Part shown: one piece after another, positions 11,826 through 24,342 of the stretch | How positions within the stretch are numbered: the stretch's first letter is position 1 | Layout of the letters: each line of letters opens with the position of its first letter | From: Ephemerocybe angulata | Lineage: Eukaryota; Basidiomycota; Agaricomycetes; Agaricales; Psathyrellaceae | NCBI GenBank assembly: GCA_013368325.1 | Contig: JAACJK010000001.1 | Location: 930,001 to 994,000 of the forward strand | Direction of reading: 5' to 3' | DNA length: 64,000 nucleotides | The notes under the pieces: model-generated | Databases searched by the model: none | What the model was told of the DNA's origin: nothing | What the model saw: only the letters and a program-made list of their open reading frames with translations | Made by a program: the position numbers and the translations under genes

Positions 11826-13778
11826 CTAAGTCCATCCTTCACTGCACTTCTTATCCGGGCGCCTACTGTTCCTTCCCTTGCAGTCCAGCTTGCCACAATC
11901 CTGGCACGCATTCATGCAGAATGTTCTCCCACCTTTGCCTTTACAGTCCTGAGAACCGCATTTACAGCAGTGGCGAGGACTCCGCTTCGTGGTTCCAGTA
12001 GAATGAGGAGTAGGATGAGGAGCCTCTTGCTGTGGTGGCGGTGGAGGGTGTGAAGGGTGGGGCGCTGCAGAGATAGAAGAATTATCGACGTCCGAGGGAC
12101 CAGCGTCTATCGACATCGATGGAAAGTTAGCATGGAATAATATGTGGCATGGGAAGCAGGGTACTCACGGTTTGCGCTGTTCACGGAAGCTGCCACTTGT
12201 GGAGCAGGCGACGCCAGAGCAACCATTTGCCCATTTACGAGATGTGCCCCCATGTATGCATAAGGGGTGAACGGGTATGGGTACGAGAAGGTCTGTGTGG
12301 GGGGGATAACCGTCGAAGTACTTGCAGATGGCTGTGGTTGCTGTGGCGCAGGCGACTTGACTGTGTTCTCAGCAACCGCTGTGTGCTCTTTCCACGCGTT
12401 GTTGTACGCATCGGTAAAGTCCTACGAAGTCATCAGTATCATCTAGAGGTGATTAAAGTTGTCGTCAACTTACGTTGGCTTCGACATTATCTGAATTCTG
12501 GATAATGGGATGCTCTGCGGGAGTTTGGGTTTGTTGTGATGGCACCGCCTGCTGGGTCGGTTGTTGCTGATGATTGTCGTCCTCTTCCATACGCATTTCA
12601 TTATCCCTCTGAGGTTCCCTCGCCGGCTCGTCCCCGTCAACAGTTGGCACGCCACGCTGAATGGAGTGAATCAGATGCAGGATGACGTCCTTCTTCAGCC
12701 CAGCGCGCAGCGCCCCGTGGACCATATTCCATAGAGACCAAGACACGCCCAGGGCCTTCCAGTTCCAAATGTTTGGACCACTCCCAGCATCGGTGTTGTC
12801 ATACAGGAGTTTCGCCGGGAATTCGTCCTTGAGTTTGATAGGTAGGGCGCGAAGGATGGAAGAATCGGTGCTCGCGAACTTTCTCCCTTCGGGTGTAGCC
12901 GGTGTCGTGCACTGAGTACCCTTGCACACGTACTCGCAGCCGATGATGAAGAATGGCTTCTCGATGTCGTATATCTTGAGAGGGCCGCTGCTGATACGCC
13001 CCCTGTTCAGGAGCGGGGTGCCACACTGGGGGCACGCGATACCATTGAACACCAGCGGTAATGGATCCCAATACAGGAAACGATGCTCGGAGGGCGTCCG
13101 AGCGGTCGACGCAGCGGAGGCGGTCAGCGAGAAATACGCTGGAGAAGCCGGCAGCCAAAAGGTCTTGAGGATCGAATATAGGGATGGAATCGGGTGAGCC
13201 TGGTTCTGGTTGGGTGCTACTGATGCCAGGTGCATCTTGAATGCCTCTTCCACGGTCGGACCGCCACTCGACACGGGGTTTGGGGCTGCCAGGGCTACCA
13301 GGAGCACGGCCAGGAACTGATTCGCGTCGGTCCGCGCGAGCGTCGACCACTCGTCCGCTGTTAGGCTGGGGTCGATGGGCATGACAGGGGCCGTCACGAA
13401 CTGGGGCACGGGTGGATGGTATCCGGCCATCGTCGACGGGTACGCGACACCCTGGAAGCTGGCATCTGGAACAAAAAAGCTCTTCTCGTCGTGTTAGATG
13501 CGTCCCGCCGCCTCCGAGCACGATGCCCTCACCTGAGATGTCCTCTCGCGCTTATGCTTCGACGTCCCCGGCACCGATCCAGCGGGCAGCCCATCCTTCC
13601 GCGGTCGGCCTACCGGACGCTTGGTCTTCGACGACGGCGAGCCCGTTCCCAGCAAAGCCTTCTTGACGCTGCCCTTGGGGCGTCCTGGTCGTCGTTTCGG
13701 CGGGTCGTCCGGCGGCGGTGGGTCGACATTTATTCCAAGGTTCAGCGTCTGCTCTTGCGGAAATTGATGGTTATCCAT
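11826..13778 (-). CDS. AT-hook, DUF6729-like, C-terminal CxC zinc-cluster protein
   Basis: Four exons. Exon 1 (from 13778) is basic and holds two AT-hook cores, RRPGRPKGSVKK and KRPVGRPRKDG, predicting minor-groove DNA binding in the nucleus. Exon 2 (about 13430-12470) contains EHRFLYWDPLPLVFNGIACP and CPQCGTPLLNRGRI, then GPLKIYDIEKPFFIIGCEYVC and KGTQCTT; this CxxC...CxxxxC domain resembles DUF6729 of basidiomycetes. Exon 3 begins DFTDAYNNAWKEHTA and is Pro/Gln-rich. Exon 4 ends with a cysteine cluster HCCKCGSQDCKGKGGRTFC then CQDCGKLDCKGRNS, stop at 11826. Architecture suggests a chromatin or domesticated-transposon-associated factor, but function is unknown. DUF6729 is assigned from memory of the family pattern and should be checked by profile search. 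Confidence 0.75.
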
Positions 13779-14345
13779 CTTCGAAATAAGTCACTGAGAA
13801 AATTATGTTTTCTGCCTCCGAGAAATAGGCATGAATTCTGAAACATTCATAAATGAGAGCACATTCGAGAAAGCTCGAGGGTTTGGAATCTGAACCTCGT
13901 CCCAAAATCCCAGGGGGCCCTCACTGGCGTTTCTGGGGGAACTTGGTCGACGGAATGCGCGTAGAGAGATAGGAATAGGAAGATAGCGGAGAAATTAGAA
14001 TTTCGTGGTTATCATCAGCTTTTGGACTCAAATTCAAGGTCCGATGGGGCCTTGAAGACACCGCAAGTCGGGCTACCGTGGACTTCAGACGCCCCAGGGC
14101 CTCAGTAAATAGCACAACAGAACTTTGATATCGACAACTCACAGACTCTCGGTAATTTATCGGATTCGTATCGAGGGTCTTGGAAATTCCGAGGAATCTC
14201 GTCGTCGCTATAGGCGCCTTGATGCTGACAAAGCACGTGGCGGTGCCAGCTCATCAGTTCGCCCCGGATCGACAGGCTGGCAACACCGGGCTTCCTTCGT
14301 CGTCGTGCTCATCGTTGCTTGTCCTCGTCGTCGTCGTTGCCCACA

Positions 14346-14898
14346 ATGCGGGCGTCTGTTGTAAAGCTGGCTCAATCCATGTCCCACAAGGCTCTTGCCG
14401 ACACCAGTTCATCGCTATTACCACCCATTCCGTGAGTTCAGTTCTCTATTCCCGACCTTCATGCTTATTTCCAGGTTGTATCGCCGGATTCTGCGGTCGC
14501 ATCGTTTCTTGCCAGCTGAAATGAGGTCTCTGGGAGATGACTATATTAAAGCAGGTGCGCTGTTGTGGCATACTTCATGTTATGGCAGATATTGACGCCT
14601 GTGCAGAATTCCGGAGACACCAAAAAGTCACCAACCCCGTCCACGTTATGGGCTTTCTGTCACAGTGGAAGATGTATCTGGACGAGATTCCTGCGGGACC
14701 TGACGGCGCGAAGTACAGAGGTCAACGCCTCGATCCTACAAAGTTCGAAAAGGTATGTGATGATCCCATTGGGCTTCTCCGCAGGCGCTTAATTCGCCCA
14801 AATAGATGTCAGACGAACAGCTCGGTCAGCTGTACGAGTTTATGCAGGCGACTAAGGAAGTATTCCAGCCTACAAGAGTCGACAATGATAAACCGTAG
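14346..14898 (+). CDS. SDHAF3: Succinate dehydrogenase assembly factor 3 (ACN9/SDH7, LYR family)
   Basis: Mitochondrial matrix LYR-motif protein that protects the Fe-S subunit SDHB during complex II assembly. Four exons splice cleanly: introns 14432-14474, 14555-14606 and 14753-14805. The protein begins MRASVVKLAQSMSHKALADT (presequence-like), then LYRRILRSHRFLPAEMRSLG carrying the LYR motif, DDYIKAEFRRHQKVTNP, VHVMGFLSQWKMYLDEIP and LGQLYEFMQATKEVFQP, ending DNDKP. About 119 residues, normal for the family. The chosen start is the first Met that gives a basic, amphipathic N-terminus in frame. No damage seen. Confidence 0.93.
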
Positions 14899-15258
14899 TT
14901 GGAGAAATACACGATGTTCTTCCTCACACTTCTCTCATAACGTGGGCACCACCCGTGTCCATAGAGGCTACTACTCATTAAGCGATATCGGGAAGTGTGT
15001 ACTCGGGCGCGGGCAAATTCCACCACACCTGGATAGGTACGTGAAGGTTTCTAAAGCCACTATTACAGCACCAATAATATCCCACACCTTCGCCAGCGTT
15101 CTGGCAGCCTCCTCGGGAAAGCTCCAAGGTGATCACACATCACATGCCGGCGTCTCAGAACCACCACTCCGCTTCTCTAACATATATAAGAGGTTGACTT
15201 GCTTCTATCTGAATCAAAGCCACCTTATTTCTGACCACCATCTCCAAGGACGCCTATC

Positions 15259-16042
15259 ATGCCACCTGTATGCTTTTTCTGCACATACCTCGCAGGTACC
15301 TAACTCCCTGGGCAGACCATCTCAGCGCATACCGCCGCCCCCTACTCCCGTCTCCCAGGAACCAATGTTAGGCTCTTCGAGGCGAAAGCCCAACAAGGTC
15401 AGCCACTATGCTCTTCCAGTAACGCTGTATTAACCCCATCCCAGGACTGACGTTCGCGGACATTGGTAAAGCCCTCAACCGCGACGAGGTATGGGTAGCA
15501 GCCGCATTTTACGCACAGGTCAGATGTTCCCGTCAGTAAGAAGACGCGAAACTGAGCACCACAATCTAGGCGAAGTTCAGCGATGAGGATCTTGCCAAGC
15601 TGTCCAAACTTTTGAAGATCAATCAAGAGGTTCTTTCCTCTGAGATTGGCGGTCATTGGTGGCCTGACCGTGGCGCGGTGACGGAGTTCCCCCCGAAAGA
15701 CCCGGTTATCTACAGGCTGTGTGAGGTAAGCATTTAGGCGCCCAAATCCTAGCTCATACTGAAGTTGCAATCGAAGGGGATCATGGTGTACGGCCAGCCG
15801 ATCAAGGTAAGCTTTCCGTTGAGCCTTGATTATGCTGTACTAACAAATCGACAGGCCCTAATCCACGAGAAGTTTGGGGATGGTATAATGTCGATGATCA
15901 ATTGCAAGGTTCATGTCGAGAAAATAGCGGACCCAGCTGGAGATCGTGTGCTGTTGACCTTTAAGTGCGTGCCATTCATCTCCCTGGTGCACAGTACTGA
16001 CTTTACCACAGTGGAAAGTTCCTGCCTTATTTACAGTGGTAA
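15259..16042 (+). CDS. cynS: Cyanate hydratase (cyanase)
   Basis: Cytosolic homodecamer that converts cyanate plus bicarbonate to ammonia and carbon dioxide (EC 4.2.1.104). The start at 15259 gives MPP, then an intron from GTATGC to GGCAG, then TISAHTAAPYSRLPGTNVRL. The next exons read LFEAKAQQGLTFADIGKALN, RDEVWVAAAFYAQAKFSDED, then GGHWWPDRGAVTEFPPKDPV and IYRLCEGIMVYGQPIKALIH. The last blocks are EKFGDGIMSMINCKVHVEKI and LLTFNGKFLPYLQW. The catalytic Arg and Glu are seen in IYRLCE and the catalytic Ser in GDGIMSMI. About six exons; length (about 160 residues) is normal. Fungal cyanases commonly handle cyanate from urea or carbamoyl phosphate decay. No operon context is relevant. Confidence 0.94.
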
Positions 16043-16361
16043 ATGCATGTGGCCTGTATAAGAAACCTTGAAGTTACGAATTAGAACGATTTCGTCTTGA
16101 GACTCCACCTCAGTGCAAGAGAGACGTTGCAGATGCACCTTGGTGCCGCGTCATCCAGGAATGTGGATCGAACGCGTCCATCCAAATTATGAACTCGACC
16201 GACACTTTTGGAGCGAACGAAACTCACTTCTCCTATTTCTTTGCCGCCTATAAGAACCTTCCTCCCCACGTTCCGTTTTGTCCCAAGTTCGATCTTCCCC
16301 CAGAAGTGACCGCTTACCCCTCGTTGTCTAGTAAGCCGTTCGGTTGATCCAAACGCTCACA

Positions 16362-19300
16362 ATGTCCTCGCACCTCCCAGCCCTGCCTCCCCCCATGGGG
16401 AGCACCTCCGCGATAACGACCTCCTCCTCCTCGTACTCCGGCTCCTCCCTCTTCGACAAGGGCCGCGAAAGCGGAAGCCCGCTCATGACACCAGTCACCT
16501 CCGACGATAAGCTGACGAAGGAACTTGGCCCCTCGACCATCCCCTCCGACGAGTCCTTCAGCGCTATGGACACCAGTCTCCCCGACTCGGGGTCCATGCC
16601 CCTCATTGGACTCGCCCCAGACCACAGTGTCGACATCGACGCTATCACTCCAGAGACGATGCGGCTGGTCATGTTGTTGACTGAGCTGGGCAGTTCGCTC
16701 GATGCTGGCTCTCTTTTGAACGCCCTCTGCAGTACGAAAGGACGGACAGAGTTGCGTGCACAGGTCGAACAAGACCTCGGTAAAAATAAGGTGCGCCTGC
16801 AGCCTTGATATATGGCGACCCCATTTGTCTGACACCTCTCTACCGAAAGGCCTTACTTGAAGCCGTCGTGCGTTATATCCCTCACAGTCCACCTTAGACC
16901 TGACGCTAATGAGCCTGAAACAGCCCCAGGTTCTAGAGCTCCTGGCCACAGAACCGTCCTTGGATAACATTTTGGATGCTCTCTCGATGGCTGGCGATAA
17001 CACATACAAGACCAGTACCCCTCCACCTGCACCGCGCCTTAAGCCGACCGAGCTCGACGATGGCATTCCAGACTTGTTCTTCTCTGATCCCTTCCCCGTT
17101 GACGACTCGGATGGCTTTATGCCTGCGTTTTTCCCGCCTTCTGGACTAGGTACTAGCTACCAGTGTGTTGCGATACCCGGCTCTATGCTCTTCGGAGGTC
17201 AGGCTGAGCCTATGCCTTCGTTCGGATTGCAAGCCTCGGGCCTTGATATGTAAGTCCCCCTTTCCATATGCTTCATGATAATGAGATCTTATACACCCTC
17301 CAGGACGAATTCCTTCATGGATATTTCCACCCCTCGCGCCTTCGCTAACGTCCAGAACAATGGTGATTACCTTGCCCCCATCCCAAATACATTATGTTAA
17401 CAATTCTCTATGTCTATTTAACGTGTTTGACTTGGAAGGCGAAGTCAGCTACGACGGTTCACATGCCTCTGACTTCAAAAATGTCGACGTGGGCAACCCG
17501 GACTTGTATCGAACGATGCACGATTCGCTCACGCAGTCATCTTCGCTTTTGGAAATGGCCTTGCAGCTGCAAGGCGGGTCTGCGATTCCAGACGTCATGA
17601 ACCTCGCGCTCGGGCTCCCTCAGGCCATGGCTGGCCATGGTCAGCCCACGCTGCCTGCGATCACCCTCTCTAGCCCAGGTGTTCTTACGCTGCCGAAGAG
17701 GGGTCCCGATGCTTGGGAGCTGGCGAATGGGTCGTACGAGATGATGTCCTCCTCCTCGTCCGTCATGATCATGACCAACCGTCACGATCAAGTCCAGACT
17801 ATTCACGTGCGCTTCCCATTCTTCGCCGTTATCTTGAACTGAACATTCGAATTCTGCTGTAGACTTCTAGCTCGTTTACTGTGCACCAGACCCCTGGAGG
17901 GTCCCGTCAGATTTCGTCTGCGTCTCATGTTGGTCTTTACCTACCCTTTTAATCGAATCAGTTCGTTGATCGTGATATACGCCCGTCTGATTTAGCTTGA
18001 ATCTGTCCCGAGTACAATCTTTGACTATCCTAACTCCTTTGGAAGGAGGTTCGAAGACCTTGTTCAGGACTTCAGAGATTTCAGCTACTCTTCGCAGGTA
18101 AATCATACTCTCCCCAGCATCCCTCCTCCTCTGAACTCCTGCTCACCTATCATGGCGTCTAGCGTGAATTCGAGGCCGGGAACCTTACGTGGCAGTTGGA
18201 AAAAATGCTCAAGGAGAACGAAGCTGGGAACCTGGTGTCCTCGGCTGATCTCCTTGAGTGCATCTATCTCTCTGCCACGAAGCCCAAGTCACACCTGCGA
18301 CCAGAATCCTTGTCTTTCGAGGGTGGTGAAGACTTCTTCGCTGGCGGCGACATCGTCGAGCCTTCTTCGACCGCTCCGGAAGCGGGTCCCTCGCCGCTCC
18401 GGTCTCTCGACCAGCTTCCTTTCGAACATCGCCAGGGTCGCGTTAGGAGACATCGCAAGGGGGTCGCGTCTTTGCTCTTTCCTGATGCTCACCGGGCACG
18501 CAAGGCCGGCAGCGCCTCGACCGTGAGGACGACGGACGACCCGTTCCTCACTTCTGCCGGTCCTGGGGCTGGGCCATCAACTAGACCACTGGCACTTCCG
18601 TCCCGGCCAAAGCTGCAACAAAGGCATTCCCCGTCACGGATCCCTCGGTGGTCAGGTCTCGCACACTCGTCTCTGTCCACCCCCGTGCGGTCGACGACAC
18701 CGATTGGCGAACCGACGAGCAAACATGCAGCTGGGTTGAGTGGCAGGGGTAGTTCGAAAACCCCTGCCACACAACCTAGCTGGATGTTTGCACCCCGCGT
18801 TGGCAAGCCCCGTCAACGTTCTCCGAGGACCCCTTCCATCCGCAGTAGGCGCAGTTCTGGCGACAACACCAGCACGATGGCTGTTGGGGACGATGCTTCG
18901 CGTGGAAGACTCGGCCCTGCGTTGGCTGAGCCGTCTTCAGCCGGGAAGCTGCAGTTCTCGGAGGCTGAGAATCTGGGTGACATCGAGCCAGGTGTCTTTG
19001 GTGTTCCTCCTTTGGCTTTGATTGAGGCCTTGGAACGCCAGGCGGCCGTCTCGACTTTTCCTACTGTCGTCGTCGCGCCTATCAAGGTCTATACCCCCAC
19101 TGAAAGAGAGGGAGTGCCGTCCTTGGCTACCTACTCCCCGGTGGAGGGCGGTGATGCGACGCTGCCTTTGCCTGCCTATTCCCCAATGGAGGGAGGCAAG
19201 GTGAGAAATGCGGCGGGTGGAAGCGACGTGATATCTTCATCCTGGTTGCCTCCCGACGCCTACGATGGACGCCAGTTTGTTCGCAGCCGTGCTCCTTCTG

Positions 19301-20014
19301 CTGAGTCAACTGCTTCTGCGTACTCGACGGAATCCTGGCTATCTATTGACATGCGGCACGAGGTTCGAGCAGGAGGGCAGGAATATCACCAAGGTTCGAT
19401 CCCGAACCTTGACGATATACCAACCATCTCGTCTTTCGGGTCCCTGACGCCTTCGTATTCCTCCTCGAACCTCGCAGGGGCTGGGAAGATACCTTCGTTT
19501 GCGTCCTCGGTACCGCGAGTCGTTCGGGAAGGCCCGCCTTCTTCAGGTTTCGCGGCATCTGCTAGCCATTCGGTCCGTGTTCCCCATCCTTTCCATGCTA
19601 GGCTTACTGACTTACCTCTTCTGGCATCCCTAGTTCAATACACTGCATTCCGGCTACGCCCCTCGCTCCAGACTCCTTCAGACTATCGACGAAGAGAACG
19701 GATCGCCCAGCCGCGCGTCTCCCCCGCGCCATAGGGTCCCTGGTGCCATATCCAGTCCCGTATTGGAATCACCGTCTTCGGCTCGCCCCGCAGCGAAGAA
19801 TTCTGGGCTCTGGAGGAAGGGGAAGATCTCCCTGGCTGTCAAGTCGCTTTTCTCGAGAGTGAAGAACTCTTCCCTGCGCGGTGGTATGGTCCTTAACGCC
19901 ACCTTAGCGAACGATCGGAGCCTCGAGGTGGCGCAGGAAGCTGCTGTCGGCGCTGGTTTTGGCACGGAAGCGCCCGTCAGACGTCGGTCATTCCGTCTCA
20001 GGACTCTGTTCTGA
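16362..20014 (+). CDS. Large low-complexity protein of unknown function
   Basis: A multi-exon gene that I do not recognise. The N-terminus (MSSHLPALPPPMGSTS) is Ser/Pro-rich. A possibly folded segment near residues 95-150 reads DAITPETMRLVMLLTELG then LLNALCSTKGRTELRAQVEQ. Middle exons (16909-17253, 17360-17842) are acidic and hydrophobic, e.g. DDGIPDLFFSDPFPVDDSDG. The last large exon (from 18150) is dominated by Ser, Pro, Arg and Thr with AYSPMEGG/TYSPVEGG repeats. An intron removes GTCCGTG...CCCTAG near 19577-19634 and joins to FNTLHSGYAPRSRLLQTIDE. The C-terminus is basic (LWRKGKISLAVKSLFSRVKN) and ends FRLRTLF. It is probably a disordered regulatory or scaffold protein, well over 900 residues; the exact exon set is uncertain. 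No membrane segments or signal peptide seen. Confidence 0.7.
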
Positions 20015-21116
20015 TGTGAGGGTCCTTCTGGGCCATGGGGGAGGGGAGGGGTGTGGGAGGTGGGCAGTTGCCGTGGTATGAGCTGGGTTGTGCAGGTGGT
20101 GGAGATGTTTGTGTTGTTTCGTGGAAGTTTATTATTGTTCGGAACCTGGGCTTCAGATAGCCTGGGCTCTTCTGGGAAGGGAATGGGTCTTGCAGATCAC
20201 GTCTACAGGGCCGTGTTCCATCAGATTTGTGGTTTGCAGAGTTTGGACGGATATGGGCATGAGGATTTAATAGAGGATCGAAGGTACGTGCTATCCTTCT
20301 CCTTCTTCCGCCGATGTGATACTTACCGTGCCTCTATGGCAGGGCATTCGACTGCGCTTCGGAAGCTTGGATGAAGGCACACACGAGGACGATAACCGGA
20401 CACGATTACGCGCACGATTCGGGAGCGATAGCGATGGAAACGGGGCGTTAAACGACAACGAATCATACCGGTCGATAAGCTGGTGGTGCGGTCGTTCTCC
20501 GTCTTGAGAGACGCCGTATAGGTCTGGTAAAGACCCCCATGCTGAAAACCCGCAGATTCCAACGCCCCGGGACGACAATAGGAGAGTACCCAGGAATTAG
20601 GAACACGGAGTCGTTGTCCACATCGGACATACGAACGAGAAGTTGGCCGCAATGCATGGCGCCAGCTTCTCGTTTAACACCACTGTTCCAGTTCCTTGCG
20701 CTACCCTACCGTTTCCCCTCCGCTACCGTATTTGGCCGCACGTTCAACGTGGCCATTCTAGCTCTATCCCCGCGTATTCCTGTCCGTCTGAAGGAGGCGA
20801 CACCTATACCATATACCATCTGGTCGACCGGTCGACCGTCGGCCAGCTCGTTTCATGCGAAACACTGTCATTACTCCGTCTCCCTCCTTCTTATCGCCTC
20901 GTTCTTCGCACTTCCGACAGTGCAGCCTACTCCTTCTTCTCCTCTACTCTCGTCCCCATGCTCCATATTCTGGACTTGCAATGCATTAATCACCACGATG
21001 GATTCCTGCCTGTTCCTAATCATATTTTCTTTACTGCGCTGCTTTTGTCTTAAAGTAGCTAGTTTAGATAGGATTATGGACGCTCAAGGATAGACGTAGA
21101 TAGTGCTAGGTAGCTC

Positions 21117-21220
21117 TCTACCTTTACCTATTCCCTTCCCTTCCCCCTCCTTATTCCTTCCTTCCGCCTTCCCTTTTCCTTTTTCCGCCCGTCCCGATCC
21201 TCCTCCCGCCGCCCCCTTAT
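21117..21220 (+). repeat. Polypyrimidine low-complexity tract
   Basis: About 100 bases that are nearly all C and T on the plus strand, built from CCTT, CCTTCC and TTTCC runs. Such a tract can form triplex (H-DNA) or act as a promoter element; which, if either, cannot be told here. Confidence 0.75.
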
Positions 21221-21235
21221 CGGAGACTCCCTACC

Positions 21236-21350
21236 TTGGCCCCCTCTCTTACCAACCCCCGAGCCCTCGTGTCACCGCCAATGACGCATCGGGAAGCTTT
21301 TACCTTGCCTACCTCCTCAGGCCCCCTCTTACCAACCTCCGAGCCCCCTT
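21236..21350 (+). repeat. Imperfect direct repeat, about 30 bp, two copies
   Basis: The segment GCCCCCTCT(CT)TACCAACC with CCGAGCCC following occurs at about 21238-21270 and again at about 21320-21350 with only a few differences. The intervening 50 bases are unrelated. Confidence 0.6.
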
Positions 21351-22683
21351 CGCTGTCATCCTGCCGCTGACATGCTGAGACGCTCGTGCACGCCATCCTC
21401 CCTCTTCCGGACTGGACTCTCTCCACGACTCCCTATGGTCCAGTTCACATTATGCCCCTCTTTCTCCTCTCTTATTTGTACAGTACTGACCCATATGCCC
21501 CCTCCCTTTTGTCCTCCCTGCATCGTGACAATGCTATGTGGACCTTTTCTTTTAATTTCTTGCTCCCCATATTCGTCCAACCATTATGTGCACAAAATGA
21601 GGGGAGATGCATTGAGAGAGGAACATTCCCGTTCATGTCCCTCTCTTCGGAATCATGAGGGACCTGATGCGCGTTTGTCCCAAAGCACAAACCAGCTCAA
21701 CGATCGCCCACGTCTCATGGCATGTGCGTTGTAGTGTATGATTCCCTTCCGTTTCTCCCGAGTCATTAATTCATTCTACTCAACTTCATTGGAGACAAAC
21801 ATACGAAAAACATCAGCAGAGCGTGCAGGCGTGAAAATTGAGGCCTGAGGCGTGGGCTTTTCAAGGAAGCTCGGTGACCAACGAATTTAGGCGAAACTCC
21901 GCTGTTTTGTAACTTATCCCACTCCTTCACTGCCGCACACCATCTACTCGACGATACTCGGTGATACTCGACGGATTCAGTAAACTGCATCCTACTTCAA
22001 GGTAGGCTCTTACAGGAGTCACAGCTCCCCTGTATTCCGAAAGCATGATTAGCGTAATGTGCTCATTCGACAACTGCTGTCCGTAGATTTTGGGATATCG
22101 ATCGCCTTAGTCTGCTGTTCTCAGGGTTGAATTTGAATTGGACGATAGTCCAGCAGGACATGGAGTTTAACCAAGCTAATTCCAACTCTTTCCCAATACG
22201 TACAGGTCTAGACCACCTCTACCGCTATCACGGTGTATCACACACGACGACGAGATCAACGAGTGGGCGACATGGCCTTTTTCTGGTCAAGGCTATGGCT
22301 TTTCGCCAATGTCTGTTTTCTGTCCACGTTTTAGAAACGCGGGCCTGCATTCTTTCTCCATTGAGGAAAGCTGAAGGTATGGCCTAGTATTTTGCACCTC
22401 CTCTTACCGCAAAGGTTAGTTCGAAACCAAAGACTTACCCATATTGCAATGCAGCCAGACTTCTTATTTGAAAGACATGATTCAACGTCACCCTCTGATA
22501 TTTCATCTTGCTCATCTTACTCCTACGGCGGTCTAGACTGCACCTCCTCCGGTAATTCCGCTGACTCCTGTGGGACGAGGAAATGCGACCGGAGACCGTA
22601 TAAATTAGCTGTAGCTACTACGAAGATGAACCAGATCCCTCGCTGTGCGGTGCTCACCTAGGCCTCTTCATTGACCTTCAAAG

Positions 22684-24281
22684 ATGTACGACGATATTTT
22701 GGGTCCTATCCTTGTCGCGTATGGATCGGGAGTGTTCCTCTTTGGCGTTTTAACCCTTCAGACCTTGTTTTACTACCGGTGAATTTTTCCAAGTCTTTGC
22801 TTCTTAGTATCTGTCGTTGATATCAAACAGAAAGTTCTCCTTGAAAGACCCCGCATATCTCCGAATCATAGTATGCCTTCAATCCCTACGACGATAAGGC
22901 GCGCGACATTCTAACTCTCCATCCTCTAGGTTTTACTTGTTTGGTACAACGACTGACACCCACACTGGCTATGTCTAAACCATCTACTCCAGGTTGCTTG
23001 AACTGGCGCATACCAGTGTATCTTTTGTAATTGTGTACAAGGTAAGTGCTTATATTGAGCACGAAGCTTTGTTCTAACTGGTTACCGAATGTACGTAGTG
23101 CATGATATCCTACTCTGGTGGTTTGCGTGGGTTCGAACAGTCGCAACCCTTCTTCTCTGCGAACGGCATTCTCGCAGTCTTGATCGCAGCAGTCGTTCAG
23201 GTGTGCCGTGAATTTTAAAAAGGGTGCCAGGCCTTCCTAACAAATGTACACACTAGTCCTATTCAGCGTTACGATTGTATCAACTTCAAACCGAGAAGTC
23301 GTTCGTCGTCCCGGCATTATGCTGGGTGGCGTCTTTGTTGCGCATTTTTATCTACGTCGGTGCAGTAGCGCATGAAGTCAATCCTCGCTCGTTCGCACAT
23401 ACCACTCGATTCTGGCGCATCTTTCTGATGTTTGTTGGTATTCTGGCCCTGTTTTCAGACCTTCTGATGGGCTTAGGGCTTTCTAAAGAATTATATGCTC
23501 GTCGCCATAATTTAGCCTTACGAGAGTCACAAGCATTGGCGTTGGAGGCGGATCTTTCATATCGGAGACGATCTACCTCCCTAGTAATTGATCGATTTAT
23601 CCTTCTCTGCATTAGTGAGCCCTTTTTTATGTGCGAAAGCGACCATCACTAACTTTGGACGAGGTACCAACCTGATGACATGGTTCGGCTGTGCCCTCAT
23701 ATTCGACCAATTTCATCGCTAACCGCCATTGCAGTCTTTGCACTCTAGCTGCCGTGGTCTTGGTGGGTCATGATAGGCAGCATCTCATGCTGGGTCAACT
23801 AAACGGGTACACCTAGTTTTATGCCTCGAAGGGCATGTATTGGATGCCGGTCTCATATCTCTCGTGTCGCTGTGAGTTGATCTCTCTGCGGATGTGCACA
23901 GCAAGCCAGCGCTGACCCCCGCCCAGTATTTTCAATATGCTTCATAACCTTGTAGGTCTTCGCACGCCTGACGCCTGAGAGTGGAAGTTAAGGCTCTTCA
24001 GAGTCCTACAAAGTAGACGCCTCGAAACGGCAACTCGGTATCGTGACGATCTTGGCGAACGGCAGCTTGTTATGCACCGGATTACCTCTCGGCCTCCTCT
24101 GGTAGCGCCAAAGCCAATCTTCTATCGTAGCCGTCAAACTAACAAGGTGAAGAATGTGGCAACGCTGCCAACCTCTGAAGGGGATGGGCGACCACCTTTT
24201 CTAGATTTATCTACCACTGATATCAACACAATCGAGGTGAGCCCAGGCCTGCTTTCGGGTAAATGGTCGACTAGCCTCTAA
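22684..24281 (+). CDS. DUF6534-type seven-transmembrane protein
   Basis: Integral membrane protein of a large agaricomycete family of unknown function. The start MYDDILGPILVAYGSGVFLF leads into helix 1. Splicing a GTGAAT...ACAG intron gives LQTLFYYRKFSLKDPAYLRI. Further helices are IVLLVWLLELAHTSVSFVI, ANGILAVLIAAVVQSYSALR, FVVPALCWVASLLRIFIYVG and FWRIFLMFVGILALFSDLLM. The loop after helix 6 (SYRRRSTSLVIDRFILLCI) matches the conserved entry to the DUF6534 domain, followed by LCTLAAVVLV. A late exon gives the cytoplasmic tail ETATRYRDDLGERQLVMHRI, ending WSTSL at 24281. The exons between about 23800 and 24020 (GMYWMPVSYL and neighbours) are the least certain. No ligand is known for the family. 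Confidence 0.78.
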
Positions 24282-24325
24282 GCGAATTTCAGACTGAGTA
24301 TCTGTCGGCGGACAGCTAACGAACG

Positions 24326-24342
24326 CACACACACACACACAT
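24326..24342. repeat. (CA)n microsatellite
   Basis: Eight CA dinucleotides in a row, between the DUF6534 gene and the F-box gene. Probably length-polymorphic. Confidence 0.9.

Larger units (their letters stand above)
20015..22683. other. Long non-coding interval
   Basis: About 2.7 kb. The first part is presumed 3' UTR of the upstream gene. Open frames here (e.g. 20539-21093 plus, 184 codons) are Ser/Pro/Phe/Leu-rich and arise from pyrimidine-rich DNA, not from a recognisable protein. See separate entries for the polypyrimidine tract and the short duplicated segment. From 21750 to 22680 I see nothing except the likely promoter of the next gene. Confidence 0.45.

Noticed and set aside
15259..15420. 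Cyanase start at the downstream Met (MLGSSRRKPNK)
   Set aside because: That frame is not the one that continues into the cyanase; using ATG at 15259 with a GTATGC intron gives the expected LFEAKA block in frame.
20539..21093. 184-codon plus frame as a gene
   Set aside because: It lies in pyrimidine-rich DNA that biases toward Ser/Pro/Leu/Phe codons; two other plus frames are also open over the same stretch.
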